A stretch of 24,924 nt of DNA, taken from CAYZHV01 sp964478055 (GTDB taxonomy: Bacteria; Spirochaetota; Spirochaetia; DSM-27196; Alkalispirochaetaceae). Each line of letters begins with the position of its first letter. Positions within the stretch are counted from its first letter, which is position 1. The stretch spans positions 1-24,924 of the forward strand of contig CAYZHV010000027.1 in the NCBI GenBank assembly GCA_964478055.1, given 5' to 3'. Shown here one piece after another: positions 6,560-15,131 of the stretch. Position numbers and translations under genes: made by a program. Under the pieces are notes generated by a model. That model searched no databases. It was not told the origin of the DNA and was given only the letters and a program-made list of their open reading frames with translations.

Positions 6560-8623
6560 ATGCAGAACCCCTATCTCGAGCCACCGATAGAGCCCAGTTT
6601 TCGGGATGCAGGAAAGCTGGGGAAGCAGGACGCGAAACGGGAAGCGAGCCTCCTTTCGGAGGCGATTGAACACCACAACCGTCTCTACTACGTGGAAAAC
6701 GCCCCGGCAATAGACGACGCCACCTTTGACGCGCTCTTCCGTCGCCTGCAGGAGTTGGAAGAGGCGTTTCCGGAGCTCAGGAGCGAAAACTCGCCTACCC
6801 AGCGCGTTGGCGCTCCGCCGATGGATGAACTGCCGAGGGTAGACCATTACGCTCCGATGCTAAGTCTCAACTCCGCCGTGGAGCGGGCGGAGGTCGAGAG
6901 CTTCTATAGTTACATCGGTAGAGAGCTGCGGGAGAAGCCCTCTTTCGTCATGGAGCCGAAATTAGACGGTCTTTCCGTGGAAATAGCCTACCGTGAAGGA
7001 AAGTTGGAGCGGGGCGCGACTCGGGGTGACGGCCGGCAGGGTGAAGAAATCACCCGAAATATCCGGACAGTTGGAGCCGTTCCTCTCGAGTTGCGCGGTG
7101 CAAAGGATCTCCCCTCGTTCCTCGTGGTTCGGGGAGAGGTCTTTATGACCAAGTCAGGTTTCGAGGAGCTCAACGAGAGTCGGGCCCAGGGCGGAGAGCA
7201 GACCTTTGCCAATCCTCGAAACGCCGCTGCCGGTAGCCTCCGGCAGCTGGACTCCTCTCAAACCGCCAGGGTTCCCCTGGACATATTCTTCTACGAGGTC
7301 CTCGCGAGCGCAGGAGAGCTCCCGGAAAGCCACTGGGAACTCCTCCGTCGTTTTCCCACCTGGGGTCTCAAGACCAATCCCCTCAACCAAAGGGTCTCCA
7401 CCCTGGAAGAGACCGCCAGATACTACCGGGATATCCTGGAAAAGCGAGAAACCCTCGACTATGAGATCGACGGCGTGGTAATCAAACTCGACCAGCGGGA
7501 TCTGAGGGAGCATCTCGGTTACCGGAACCGCAGCCCGCGCTGGGCGATGGCGTGGAAGTTCCCTCCCCGTCAGGAGATTACGACTCTCGAGGAGATCATC
7601 GTTCAGGTTGGGCGCACGGGCATTCTAACCCCGGTAGCGCTCCTGGAACCGGTCAACATCGGAGGAGCAACGGTGAGCCGCGCCTCCCTCCACAACGGTG
7701 ATGAGGTGGCGCGAAAGGATGTGCGTCCCGGCGACCGGATTCGGGTACAACGGGCCGGGGATGTTATCCCCGAGGTAGTGGGAGTCGTCAATCCGGACCG
7801 GGCCAACCGGGCAGAGCCTTTCTCCATGCCCGAGAACTGCCCTGCCTGCGGCAGCGCCGTAGAGCGGGAAGGAGCGTACCACATCTGCCCCGCAGGACTC
7901 TCCTGCCCTCCGCAACTCCAGGGAGCTCTAAAGCATTTTGTCTCTCGGGAAGCTATGGATATCGAAAACCTCGGAGAGAAGAATATCGAGCAGCTGGTCA
8001 GTAAGGGCTTGGTCAAAGACATCGCGGACCTCTACGCCATTTCGGAGGATGCGTTGATGGAGCTCGACGGCTTTGCGGAGCAGTCTGCAAAGAACGTCTA
8101 CGAGGCCATTCAAGGGTCCAAGAATCCTTCTCTTGACAGATTCATATACGCCCTCGGCATCCGACACGTCGGGACCCACGTTGCCCGTGTTCTGGCCCGG
8201 AGCTTTGGAACCCTTAAGTCTCTCATGGAGGCGGGAGTCGAGGAGCTCCGGGAGGTGAAGGAGATTGGTCCCGAGACCGCCGAGAGCGTTGCTTCCTTCT
8301 TTTCCCGGGGGGAGAATAGAAAGGTACTCAATCGGCTGCTTTCTCTCGGCCTAGAACCCGGAGGGGCCGGGGGATCCGCGGGAGCTCGGCCTCTCTCTGG
8401 GAAAAACTTCGTCGTGACCGGGACTCTTGATCGTTACAGCCGAAAAGAAGTGGAGCGCAGGATTGAAGAGCTCGGCGGAAGAGTCACCTCCGCCGTCAGC
8501 GGCAATACGGACTACCTGCTCCTGGGCGAGAACCCGGGGAGCAAACTGGATCAGGCCCGAGAAGAGGGGACGAAGATCATCGGGGAGCGAGAGTTTCTCG
8601 AAATGATTGGAGAGAAGCAGTGA
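6560..8623 (+). CDS. ligA: NAD+-dependent DNA ligase LigA
   Basis: Seals nicks in replication and repair using NAD+. The 687-residue product has every family domain in order: domain Ia (YYVENAPAIDDATFD), the adenylation domain with K134 in MEPKLDGLS, an OB fold with VGRTG, a four-cysteine zinc finger (CPACG...C...C), HhH repeats, and a C-terminal BRCT domain (last 85 residues, VVTGTLDRYSR). The ATG at 6560 has AAAGGAG 6 bases upstream; a GTG at 6542 overlaps the polX stop but lacks such a site. It shares an operon with polX and overlaps the next gene by 4 bases. Confidence 0.98.
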   Translation: MQNPYLEPPIEPSFRDAGKLGKQDAKREASLLSEAIEHHNRLYYVENAPAIDDATFDALFRRLQELEEAFPELRSENSPTQRVGAPPMDELPRVDHYAPMLSLNSAVERAEVESFYSYIGRELREKPSFVMEPKLDGLSVEIAYREGKLERGATRGDGRQGEEITRNIRTVGAVPLELRGAKDLPSFLVVRGEVFMTKSGFEELNESRAQGGEQTFANPRNAAAGSLRQLDSSQTARVPLDIFFYEVLASAGELPESHWELLRRFPTWGLKTNPLNQRVSTLEETARYYRDILEKRETLDYEIDGVVIKLDQRDLREHLGYRNRSPRWAMAWKFPPRQEITTLEEIIVQVGRTGILTPVALLEPVNIGGATVSRASLHNGDEVARKDVRPGDRIRVQRAGDVIPEVVGVVNPDRANRAEPFSMPENCPACGSAVEREGAYHICPAGLSCPPQLQGALKHFVSREAMDIENLGEKNIEQLVSKGLVKDIADLYAISEDALMELDGFAEQSAKNVYEAIQGSKNPSLDRFIYALGIRHVGTHVARVLARSFGTLKSLMEAGVEELREVKEIGPETAESVASFFSRGENRKVLNRLLSLGLEPGGAGGSAGARPLSGKNFVVTGTLDRYSRKEVERRIEELGGRVTSAVSGNTDYLLLGENPGSKLDQAREEGTKIIGEREFLEMIGEKQ

Positions 8624-9924
8624 ATAACGAACGAACGGAACAGTTGTACGACTTTCTCTTCGGAGAAGAGGAGGTGCGTGTATGCGAGGCTATACCGGAG
8701 GAGGCGTGTCGGGAAGTCCCCGGGAACGCCCTGAAGAACGTGAGCAGCGGCGCCTTCTCGAAGCTCGCCGAGCAACTTGCCCATCCGGGACTCACCATAC
8801 CCTGGCTTCTCACTTCTCTCGGAGTTCCACCGGCGATAAACGCGCTCCTCCTGCCCCTCAAAGACGCCGGGTCCCTGGGCCCGCAGCTCTTTCTAGCTGC
8901 GGAGGTTCGTCGCCGCCCCCTACGCAACCGGGTCTGGGCCTTTGCCGCCCTTCTGCAGGCGGGACTTCTTGTCCTCATGGCGGGGGTCCTCTTCGTACTC
9001 CCGCCAACCACAGCGGGGATCGCCGTAGCTCTGCTTTTCCTGCTCTTCGGTATCTCCTCAGGCGTTGGGAGCCTGAGCTTCAAGGACACCCTGGGTAAAA
9101 CAATCCCGAAGCCGAGACGAGGCACTCTGCTCGGCCTCCGCGCTTCGATTGGGGGCGCCGCGGCCCTCGGCGCGGGACTGCTCCTTGCGGGACTCGGAGG
9201 TGAGCAGGCGCACTCCACAGCCTTTCTTGCCCTACTCCTGGTGGCTGCGGTGCTCTGGTTGATCTCGGGCCTCCTATTTCGTCGGATCGACGAGCTTCCT
9301 GGAGCGACAGGCGGTGGCGGCAAACCGATAGAGACGGTTCGAGAGGCGATCTCTCTCTTCTCAGAGAACGTGAACATTCGCCGGTTTGTCGCGGCCCGGA
9401 GCCTCAATCTCTCCATCGCCCTGCTCCAACCGCTCTACGTCGTGATTGCCGCCCGGCGTCTCGGATTCTCTTTCTCCGGCCTGGGAACACTGCTCTTGGC
9501 AAGCGCCGGGGCCGCTCTCCTCTCGGGATGGGTCTGGGGTCGCCTCACGGATCGCTCCGCGCGGCTCGTCTTGGTGGTGGCACCCCTTCTCGGAGTTATT
9601 GTGGGAGCGCTCTTCTTTCTTCTCCCCTCTCTGGGCGCTGTTGTTAGTGGAGCTCTCGGACACGGTGTGGTTATCTTTCTACACAATATCGCCTACGCCG
9701 GCGCCCGAGTCGGCAGAAAGACCTATCTGGTCAACGCTGCGGGAGACGAAAATCGGGCGCTTCTCGCGGCGGGGGCGAATACCCTTATCGGAGGAGCCAC
9801 GATCCTCTTCTCGGCTCTTGTCTCAACGGTTACCGGGATCTGGGGCCCGGAAGTTGCGGCTCTGTTGCTCCTGCTATTTCTTGCAGGGGGAGGAGTTCTA
9901 GCGTTGCGATTGAAGGATGTCTGA
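8620..9924 (+). CDS. MFS-like multi-spanning membrane transporter
   Basis: A 434-residue protein with about ten or eleven hydrophobic spans and a hydrophilic, acidic N-terminal region of about 55 residues before the first span. The two-half layout, with a polar central linker around residues 226-260 (GGGGKPIETVREAISLF), suggests the major facilitator superfamily; GRLTDRSAR in the second half resembles the MFS loop motif. Substrate unknown. The GTG start overlaps the ligA stop (GTGA), and GGAG lies 7 bases upstream, so its translation is coupled to ligA. Its stop touches the stop of the convergent gene with no base between. Why a transporter sits with repair enzymes is unclear. Confidence 0.75.
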   Translation: MNNERTEQLYDFLFGEEEVRVCEAIPEEACREVPGNALKNVSSGAFSKLAEQLAHPGLTIPWLLTSLGVPPAINALLLPLKDAGSLGPQLFLAAEVRRRPLRNRVWAFAALLQAGLLVLMAGVLFVLPPTTAGIAVALLFLLFGISSGVGSLSFKDTLGKTIPKPRRGTLLGLRASIGGAAALGAGLLLAGLGGEQAHSTAFLALLLVAAVLWLISGLLFRRIDELPGATGGGGKPIETVREAISLFSENVNIRRFVAARSLNLSIALLQPLYVVIAARRLGFSFSGLGTLLLASAGAALLSGWVWGRLTDRSARLVLVVAPLLGVIVGALFFLLPSLGAVVSGALGHGVVIFLHNIAYAGARVGRKTYLVNAAGDENRALLAAGANTLIGGATILFSALVSTVTGIWGPEVAALLLLLFLAGGGVLALRLKDV

Positions 9925-10845
9925 CTACTGAGCCTCGGGAATTCTAATCTCGATACGGGTACCGGTGCCCACTTCGCTGCTAACCCACATTCGGCCACCA
10001 AACTTCCGTGTCACATAGTACGCCTTTGTAAGACCGAAACCACCGCCTCGGGTAGGTCGGTCCGTGACGTTTGCGCCTCGAGCACCGAAGGAGAGGAGTC
10101 GCGTAAGCTCCTCCGGCGCAATACCGCGACCACTATCTTCCACGACGAAGTTGAGACTCCCTCTCCCGCTGTAGAGAGCCGCTTCGATGCGGCCACCGGG
10201 GTCGGTGTACTTTCGGGCGTTTGCAATGAGGTCCCGCATCACATCCTGAAAGACCGCGGGCATTCGAATCTTCGAGCCCGCTTCGCTCGAAATCTGGAAG
10301 TTGACGTAGTAGTCCCCCTCCTCGTGCTGAGCGAGGTTGTAGACGATTCGGTAGCCCCCCTTGCTGTTCTTCTCGATCGCCTGAAAGACGTGAAGAAAGT
10401 TGTTTCTAAGCTCCTCTATGTCGTGGACGACCCAGGCGTCGGGATCCTTCGAACGCGCTGCGATTTCTCTTGCCCGGACCCGTAGGATATCGAAGATCGA
10501 GTCCAGATTCGCCCGGCTTTCGATGACCTCCACCTTCGAAGCGAGCCCGGGAAACCGGCTGACCGCGTCTTCCACCGCCGACTCTACCCGGCCGATAAGG
10601 CCTTCAATGTTCTCGATTGCCGCCGCTGCCTCCTCAGGATCGCCGAGCCGGTGAGCCACCTGGCTCACTTCGGTCTGCGCCTCTTTGAGCGCCGGGGAGG
10701 GGCCCGCGGCGTGCTCGAGATTGAGCAGCTCGAAGAGCACGACGTTGCACACGTTGAGCACGCTGTGCATATCCAGGAGATTCTCTTCCTCCACGCTCAG
10801 CTCCAGGGGCGTGGTCATCTCGACTGCGGGGATACTTCTTCTCAT
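9925..10845 (-). CDS. Soluble histidine-kinase-like HATPase protein, last gene of the PYP cluster
   Basis: A 306-residue protein with a clear C-terminal HATPase_c domain: N box around DLIANARKYTD (205-215), G1 EDSGRGI (236-242) and G2 GGGFGLTKAYY (267-277). The N-terminal half is helical and has two candidate phosphoacceptor sites, H27 in LLDMHSVLNV and H141 in VVHDIEELRNN. There is no PAS, GAF or membrane sensor segment, so input probably comes from a partner protein. The ATG overlaps the stop of the FAD oxidoreductase by 4 bases. It may act as a second kinase or phosphatase for the receiver domain encoded two genes upstream; that is inference. Confidence 0.82.
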   Translation of the reverse strand: MRRSIPAVEMTTPLELSVEEENLLDMHSVLNVCNVVLFELLNLEHAAGPSPALKEAQTEVSQVAHRLGDPEEAAAAIENIEGLIGRVESAVEDAVSRFPGLASKVEVIESRANLDSIFDILRVRAREIAARSKDPDAWVVHDIEELRNNFLHVFQAIEKNSKGGYRIVYNLAQHEEGDYYVNFQISSEAGSKIRMPAVFQDVMRDLIANARKYTDPGGRIEAALYSGRGSLNFVVEDSGRGIAPEELTRLLSFGARGANVTDRPTRGGGFGLTKAYYVTRKFGGRMWVSSEVGTGTRIEIRIPEAQ

Positions 10846-12386
10846 CTGCTCTCATCTCCTAAGGGCGAGAGAATCGGCCGTTCCGCAACGAGGTTCGCCA
10901 CGAGCCTCCCGGAGAGGGCGGCGGATATGACACCTCCGGGCCAGAGAGAGTAGTGCCCGGCGGCGTACAGATTGCGCAAAGGAGTTCGAAACATGTTGAA
11001 TTGCGGTATCCGGAATACCGGCGAGAGGTCTTCCCTGTAGCACCAGCCGCCGGTGGAGCCGTGGCTGTTCCGGGTGAAACGCCGGAGCGACAGGGGCGTC
11101 CCTACTTCCTGATACTCGATCTTCTCCGAGAGCCCAGGAAGGAGGGTCTCGGCGTTCCTAACGAGCTCCCGGGCCACCTGATCCTTGAGCTTTTTGTACT
11201 CCCCACTCCGCGGGTACGATTCGGAGCCATTATCCCAGTAGTTCTGCCAGCCAAAAGAGCTGTAGGTCTGCAGCACCAGAGAGGACTTTCCGGGAGGCGC
11301 GTTCTCCGGATTCTCCAGGCCAAAGTGATTTAGAGCGACCCACATGCGGCTGTGTATGTCCCGGGGACTCTCTACGTCGGGGAAGATGACGTCGTAGTTC
11401 GGGAAAAAGAAAGGGTGATGCGCCCCGAGGCGCTCCGAGAGCTCCTTGGAGTCCATGTTGACCCCGAGATAGATGCTTACGATCTCCTCGGTGAGGCGGG
11501 TATCAAGAAGCTTCTTGCGCCGCTCAGACTTGAAGAGCTCCGGCTCCAGAATCGATCGCAGGAGTTCCTTGTAATCCCCGGCGTAGATGATCTTCTTTCC
11601 TTCGAAGCGCTCTCCACCCTCGCATATCACCGCTCGCGCCTCGCCGTTGGCGTGCTCGACCCGATTTACGAGACGATTGTACCGTATTTCCCCTCCTCGA
11701 GCCTCATACGCTTGGGCGAGACGGTTATGGAGCGCCTGCATGCCTCCCCGGGGATACCAGTAGTCTTTGGCCCAGATGTGCCAGAACCCCGCGAAAAAGA
11801 GAAAGGGCATCTGGTAATAGCCGATGTTGGTAAACCAGCTGCGGAGCTCCGGGTTCTGAATTACCCCGCACGCCTTCTTTCGATAGTCGAAGGTGCTCCA
11901 TTTCTTGAGTTTCCGAAGCCAGGGAATCCCCGAGCCGAGCTTCCAGAATCGAAAGTCATTGAGAACGGGAAACTCCCAGGGGTTGTAGAAGCTGCTCAGA
12001 AATCGGGAGACCTCCTTTATCTCCCGAAAAAGCGGCTCGATCCCGGGCTCCCGGGGAAATGCCTTTTGCAGAGAGTGTTCCACCTCATCGAGGTCGTTCA
12101 CCAGGAAATCGAAGTCTCCAGAGCTCATCCGAAAGCTCGCCTTTAGCCAACCGTCACTATCATAGACGCCGAGATCCTGGAGTATGGGAAATACAATCCC
12201 GAGGCTCTCAAAGGACTGGTCCCCTCCGTCAAAGTAGAACCCCTTGCGCCAGAAGCCGGACATATTCCCGCCGGCCTGATGGTTCTGCTCCAGTAGGATA
12301 GTGCGCTTTCCAAACTTGGCGAGGTAGTTTGCGGCGATCATGCCGCCCATTCCGCCGCCAACGATAACGGCATCGTACGTCTTCAC
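10842..12386 (-). CDS. FAD-dependent oxidoreductase of the CrtISO/RetSat/phytoene desaturase type
   Basis: A 514-residue flavoprotein. The N-terminus has the dinucleotide-binding fold DAVIVGGGMGG with E33 at the end of beta 2, then QAGGNMSGF. The C-terminus has the family signature NLYAAGHYSLWPGGVISAALSG. This pattern is typical of carotenoid isomerases, retinol saturases and phytoene-desaturase relatives; the exact substrate is not readable. The GTG start overlaps the hybrid kinase stop by 4 bases, and the stop overlaps the next gene by 4, so it is locked into the signalling operon. It could act on a carotenoid or polyene, or the flavin itself could serve in sensing. Both ideas are inference. 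Confidence 0.8.
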   Translation of the reverse strand: MKTYDAVIVGGGMGGMIAANYLAKFGKRTILLEQNHQAGGNMSGFWRKGFYFDGGDQSFESLGIVFPILQDLGVYDSDGWLKASFRMSSGDFDFLVNDLDEVEHSLQKAFPREPGIEPLFREIKEVSRFLSSFYNPWEFPVLNDFRFWKLGSGIPWLRKLKKWSTFDYRKKACGVIQNPELRSWFTNIGYYQMPFLFFAGFWHIWAKDYWYPRGGMQALHNRLAQAYEARGGEIRYNRLVNRVEHANGEARAVICEGGERFEGKKIIYAGDYKELLRSILEPELFKSERRKKLLDTRLTEEIVSIYLGVNMDSKELSERLGAHHPFFFPNYDVIFPDVESPRDIHSRMWVALNHFGLENPENAPPGKSSLVLQTYSSFGWQNYWDNGSESYPRSGEYKKLKDQVARELVRNAETLLPGLSEKIEYQEVGTPLSLRRFTRNSHGSTGGWCYREDLSPVFRIPQFNMFRTPLRNLYAAGHYSLWPGGVISAALSGRLVANLVAERPILSPLGDESR

Positions 12387-13957
12387 CCGGGTATTCCTAT
12401 CTTGAAGGTTGTTCCTCTCTCGCTGGTTTCAACGTCTATTGTACCATCATGAAGGTCCACGAACTGTTTGACAATCGCAAGTCCCAGACCGGTACGCTTT
12501 TCCCGACCTCCAGAGCTCCCGAAGACAAAAGGAACGAAGAGATTTTCCCGGACCATCTCCGGCAAGCCCGGGCCGTTGTCTCTCACCTCAAAGAGCACCA
12601 GTTCACCCTCCGTCTTGCACCGAACCTCCACTTTTGGCGTCCGGCTTCTCCGTTCTCGGGAAAGCGCCTCGGCGCTGTTCCGAACGAGGTTAACCAGGGC
12701 CCGAGCGAGCTTGCTGCGATCGCAGAGTATCTCCCGGTCCGCCAGATCCTCCACCCGGAGCTCCACATCGCTCTCCTCGACGGTCCGACGCGCTTCCCGC
12801 TCAACAAGCTCGCAGAGTTCCCGGGTGCTCGTCTCCATCTTTTTCAGGCCGTTGCCTCTGGCAAAGTCCAAAATATCGTGAACAATATTCGCAGCACTCT
12901 TAGCGGAACTTTCGATGAGATCAATCAGGTCCCTGCTCTCCCGGGAGATCGACCGGTCCTCCTGCAGAAGGTCAACCAGGGAGAGAATGTTGCCCAGGGG
13001 AGAGCGAAGGTCATGGGCGACCATGCTGACTCCCTGTCCCACGGCCGAAAGCTTCTCTTGCCGCAAGAGCTCCTCCCGGAGCTCGGCGTTCTGAATAGCC
13101 TGGGCGGCCTCCTCGAGAAAGAGCCGAGCCATGTAGATCCGGTGGTTAGTTAGTGCTCCTCCGTCCCCTTCGAAGAGCGCGACCACGCCGAACCGAGAGA
13201 GGCCATAATAAATCGCTTCTTCGTCGTGAAAGACTCCGGAGTCAGTTATGCTCGGCATCCGTTCGAGAACCGCCTTCGCCGTTCCCTCGTCCGACAAAAG
13301 CCCCATGCCGATCAACTGCTCGTATCCATCTTCCTGTCTGGAGGCTATGAGGGCGGAGCTCGAGCCAAGAAGATCCGCCACCTGATGGAGAATGTTCTTG
13401 AGGAGAACGCCGAGTTCTCGTTCGGTGGTTCGAAGCTCGGAGACCAGGGAAATCAACTCCTCCAGGCTGAGATTCTTGTTCCACTCGTAGACAGCTTTTG
13501 TCGCCAGCTGTCTGATCTCCTCCGGCGCGAAAGGCTTTGTGTGGTAGCCGACGTTGGCCCCGGCACGCTGGACAACTTCGTCTATCTCGTAGTCGCTGTA
13601 GGCCGTAATGAAGATAATCTCAGCCCGACTGTCGTGTTTTCGGATTTCCTGCACCGTCTCGAGCCCGTCGAGCCCGGGCATGCGGACATCCACAAAAATC
13701 GCCGCGTAGGGTATCCCGGCCTCCACGCTGTCGATGACCCGCCTGAGACCCTCCTCTCCACTACCGGCGAGGTCTACCTGAAAATCGAAAAGAGAGCTCT
13801 TTTTCGGAAGCGCCCGCTCCTCACCAAAGAGCTGTCTGCTCAAAGATGAAAGCTTCCCCTGATCCCTTCTCCTCGGCGCCAGGATTTCCGCAAAACTCGC
13901 CCGAATCGCCTCTTCGTCATCTATCACGAGTATGCGGGTATTCAGATCGCTACTCAC
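12383..13957 (-). CDS. Hybrid response regulator/histidine kinase (REC-GAF-like-HisKA-HATPase)
   Basis: A 524-residue protein. The receiver domain (about 8-160) has the acidic pair D13/D14, phosphoacceptor D90 in IFVDVRMPG, T118 in FITAYSD and K141 in HTKPFAP. It contains an extra segment of about 30 residues (28-57) after helix 1. A linker helix and GAF-like region (about 170-295) follow, then HisKA with H315 in VAHDLRSPLGN, and HATPase with N427 in NLVRNSAEAL, DNGPGLP and GLGLAIVKQF. There is no DNA-binding or membrane segment. The GTG at 13957 is preferred: AGGAGG lies 9 bases upstream and homology starts there. It overlaps the previous kinase by 8 bases. It is likely the phosphate acceptor of this cluster and a kinase in its own right. 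Confidence 0.9.
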   Translation of the reverse strand: MSSDLNTRILVIDDEEAIRASFAEILAPRRRDQGKLSSLSRQLFGEERALPKKSSLFDFQVDLAGSGEEGLRRVIDSVEAGIPYAAIFVDVRMPGLDGLETVQEIRKHDSRAEIIFITAYSDYEIDEVVQRAGANVGYHTKPFAPEEIRQLATKAVYEWNKNLSLEELISLVSELRTTERELGVLLKNILHQVADLLGSSSALIASRQEDGYEQLIGMGLLSDEGTAKAVLERMPSITDSGVFHDEEAIYYGLSRFGVVALFEGDGGALTNHRIYMARLFLEEAAQAIQNAELREELLRQEKLSAVGQGVSMVAHDLRSPLGNILSLVDLLQEDRSISRESRDLIDLIESSAKSAANIVHDILDFARGNGLKKMETSTRELCELVEREARRTVEESDVELRVEDLADREILCDRSKLARALVNLVRNSAEALSRERRSRTPKVEVRCKTEGELVLFEVRDNGPGLPEMVRENLFVPFVFGSSGGREKRTGLGLAIVKQFVDLHDGTIDVETSERGTTFKIGIPG

Positions 13958-15131
13958 CGTCCCGTTCCTCCTCACAGGGAAGCCAGAACCGAACCATCGC
14001 TCCTCCCAGGGCTGAGCTCCCTCTCTCAAGCCCTCCCCGGTGGGCCTCTATCATCGAGATCACTCCTTTCAGTCCGAGTCCGCCAGAGGCCCCTTTTGAA
14101 GAACCTCCGTCCGAGCTGAACCCGGGTCCGTTGTCATCAATGACGACCGTGGCACATCCCTCCTCTCGGGAGACGGAGATCCTAATCCTTCGCCCCTCCG
14201 CGCGGTCTGAGCCGCGATCAAACGCTTCCGCGGCGTTCCTGAGCAGGTTCATCGCCACCCGGACGAGCTTTGTTCGGTCCCCCCGGACCGAGACCGGTTC
14301 CTGAGGATAGTTGCGTTCTACGCGAATACCCCTGTTGGCCAGACTCACCGCCTGCATCTCCACGGCGTCATCAAGCACTCGCCGGAGGTCCACGTGTTTG
14401 CCGAGGATTCCCGGCCGCTCGCTCGTATAGGAACGCTGTATAGTCAGTATCTCCGAGATGTGCGAAAGGGTCCCGGCCATCTCGTTCAGGTCACTTTCTA
14501 CGTCACCTTTCCGGGCTTCCAACCCGGAGACTAGCTCCTGGAGAAGATCGAAGAGGAGACTCACCTTCTCCTCGCCAAGGGCTTGTTCGAGGGGATCTCG
14601 TCGTTGCTGCAGGTACGCTTCAAGTCGGCTCAAGCTGTCGAGCTCTGGCCAGTCCAGCTCCCCGAGCGTCCGGGCCACGGTGGTACCAAGTCCGGTTACG
14701 GCGTTCCCGATGTCATGAAGGGCTCCGGCGGCGATCTCGTTGCGTCCGCGCTGCTCCGCCTCCTGTGCCAGGGCCTCCTGAACCCGCTGTTCCCGAGCGA
14801 GGGCTTCCGTGACATCCGAAATCGTCGCCATAAAGAGTGTGTTAGTCACCTTTCGGAGATCCAGACTGTAATCTCGCTCCCCGATGCGAAGCCGCCGGTC
14901 CCCAACAATCGTACCAGAGGGACCCTCCAGGCTCTTCATTTGATCCCGAAGCTCCGGCACATGGGGCTCGATAATATCGAGAAAGTTTTCCGGCTTCTTT
15001 CCTCCGGTAACCGGAAGGAGATACTGCGCCGCGGTAGGGTTCATAAGCCCGATCGTTCCATTATCGTCGAGCTCGATCACCGCAACGGGTATGCGGTAGA
15101 GAAAGGCGAGAAGCTGTTCGGACCGCTCCAT
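13950..15131 (-). CDS. PAS-domain sensor histidine kinase directly coupled to PYP
   Basis: A 393-residue soluble kinase. A PAS domain occupies about 1-110 (IPVAVIELDDNGTIGLMNPTA). A coiled-coil linker and a dimerisation region follow, with H139 in the H box GALHDIGNAVTG. The HATPase domain has N-box MNLLRNAAEAF (294-304), G1 DDNGPGF (332-338) and G2 GGLGLKGV (350-357). There are no membrane spans, so the signal must come from the cytoplasm. The ATG shares one base with the PYP stop (TGATG) and has no Shine-Dalgarno of its own. Its translation should therefore depend on PYP translation, giving matched amounts of sensor and kinase. PYP acting through the PAS domain is inference. Confidence 0.9.
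   Translation of the reverse strand: MERSEQLLAFLYRIPVAVIELDDNGTIGLMNPTAAQYLLPVTGGKKPENFLDIIEPHVPELRDQMKSLEGPSGTIVGDRRLRIGERDYSLDLRKVTNTLFMATISDVTEALAREQRVQEALAQEAEQRGRNEIAAGALHDIGNAVTGLGTTVARTLGELDWPELDSLSRLEAYLQQRRDPLEQALGEEKVSLLFDLLQELVSGLEARKGDVESDLNEMAGTLSHISEILTIQRSYTSERPGILGKHVDLRRVLDDAVEMQAVSLANRGIRVERNYPQEPVSVRGDRTKLVRVAMNLLRNAAEAFDRGSDRAEGRRIRISVSREEGCATVVIDDNGPGFSSDGGSSKGASGGLGLKGVISMIEAHRGGLERGSSALGGAMVRFWLPCEEERDGE

Noticed and set aside
11352..12146. 264-codon open frame opposite the FAD oxidoreductase
   Set aside because: GC-rich coding strands leave open antisense frames. It has no ribosome site, and the minus-strand frame carries recognisable flavoprotein motifs.
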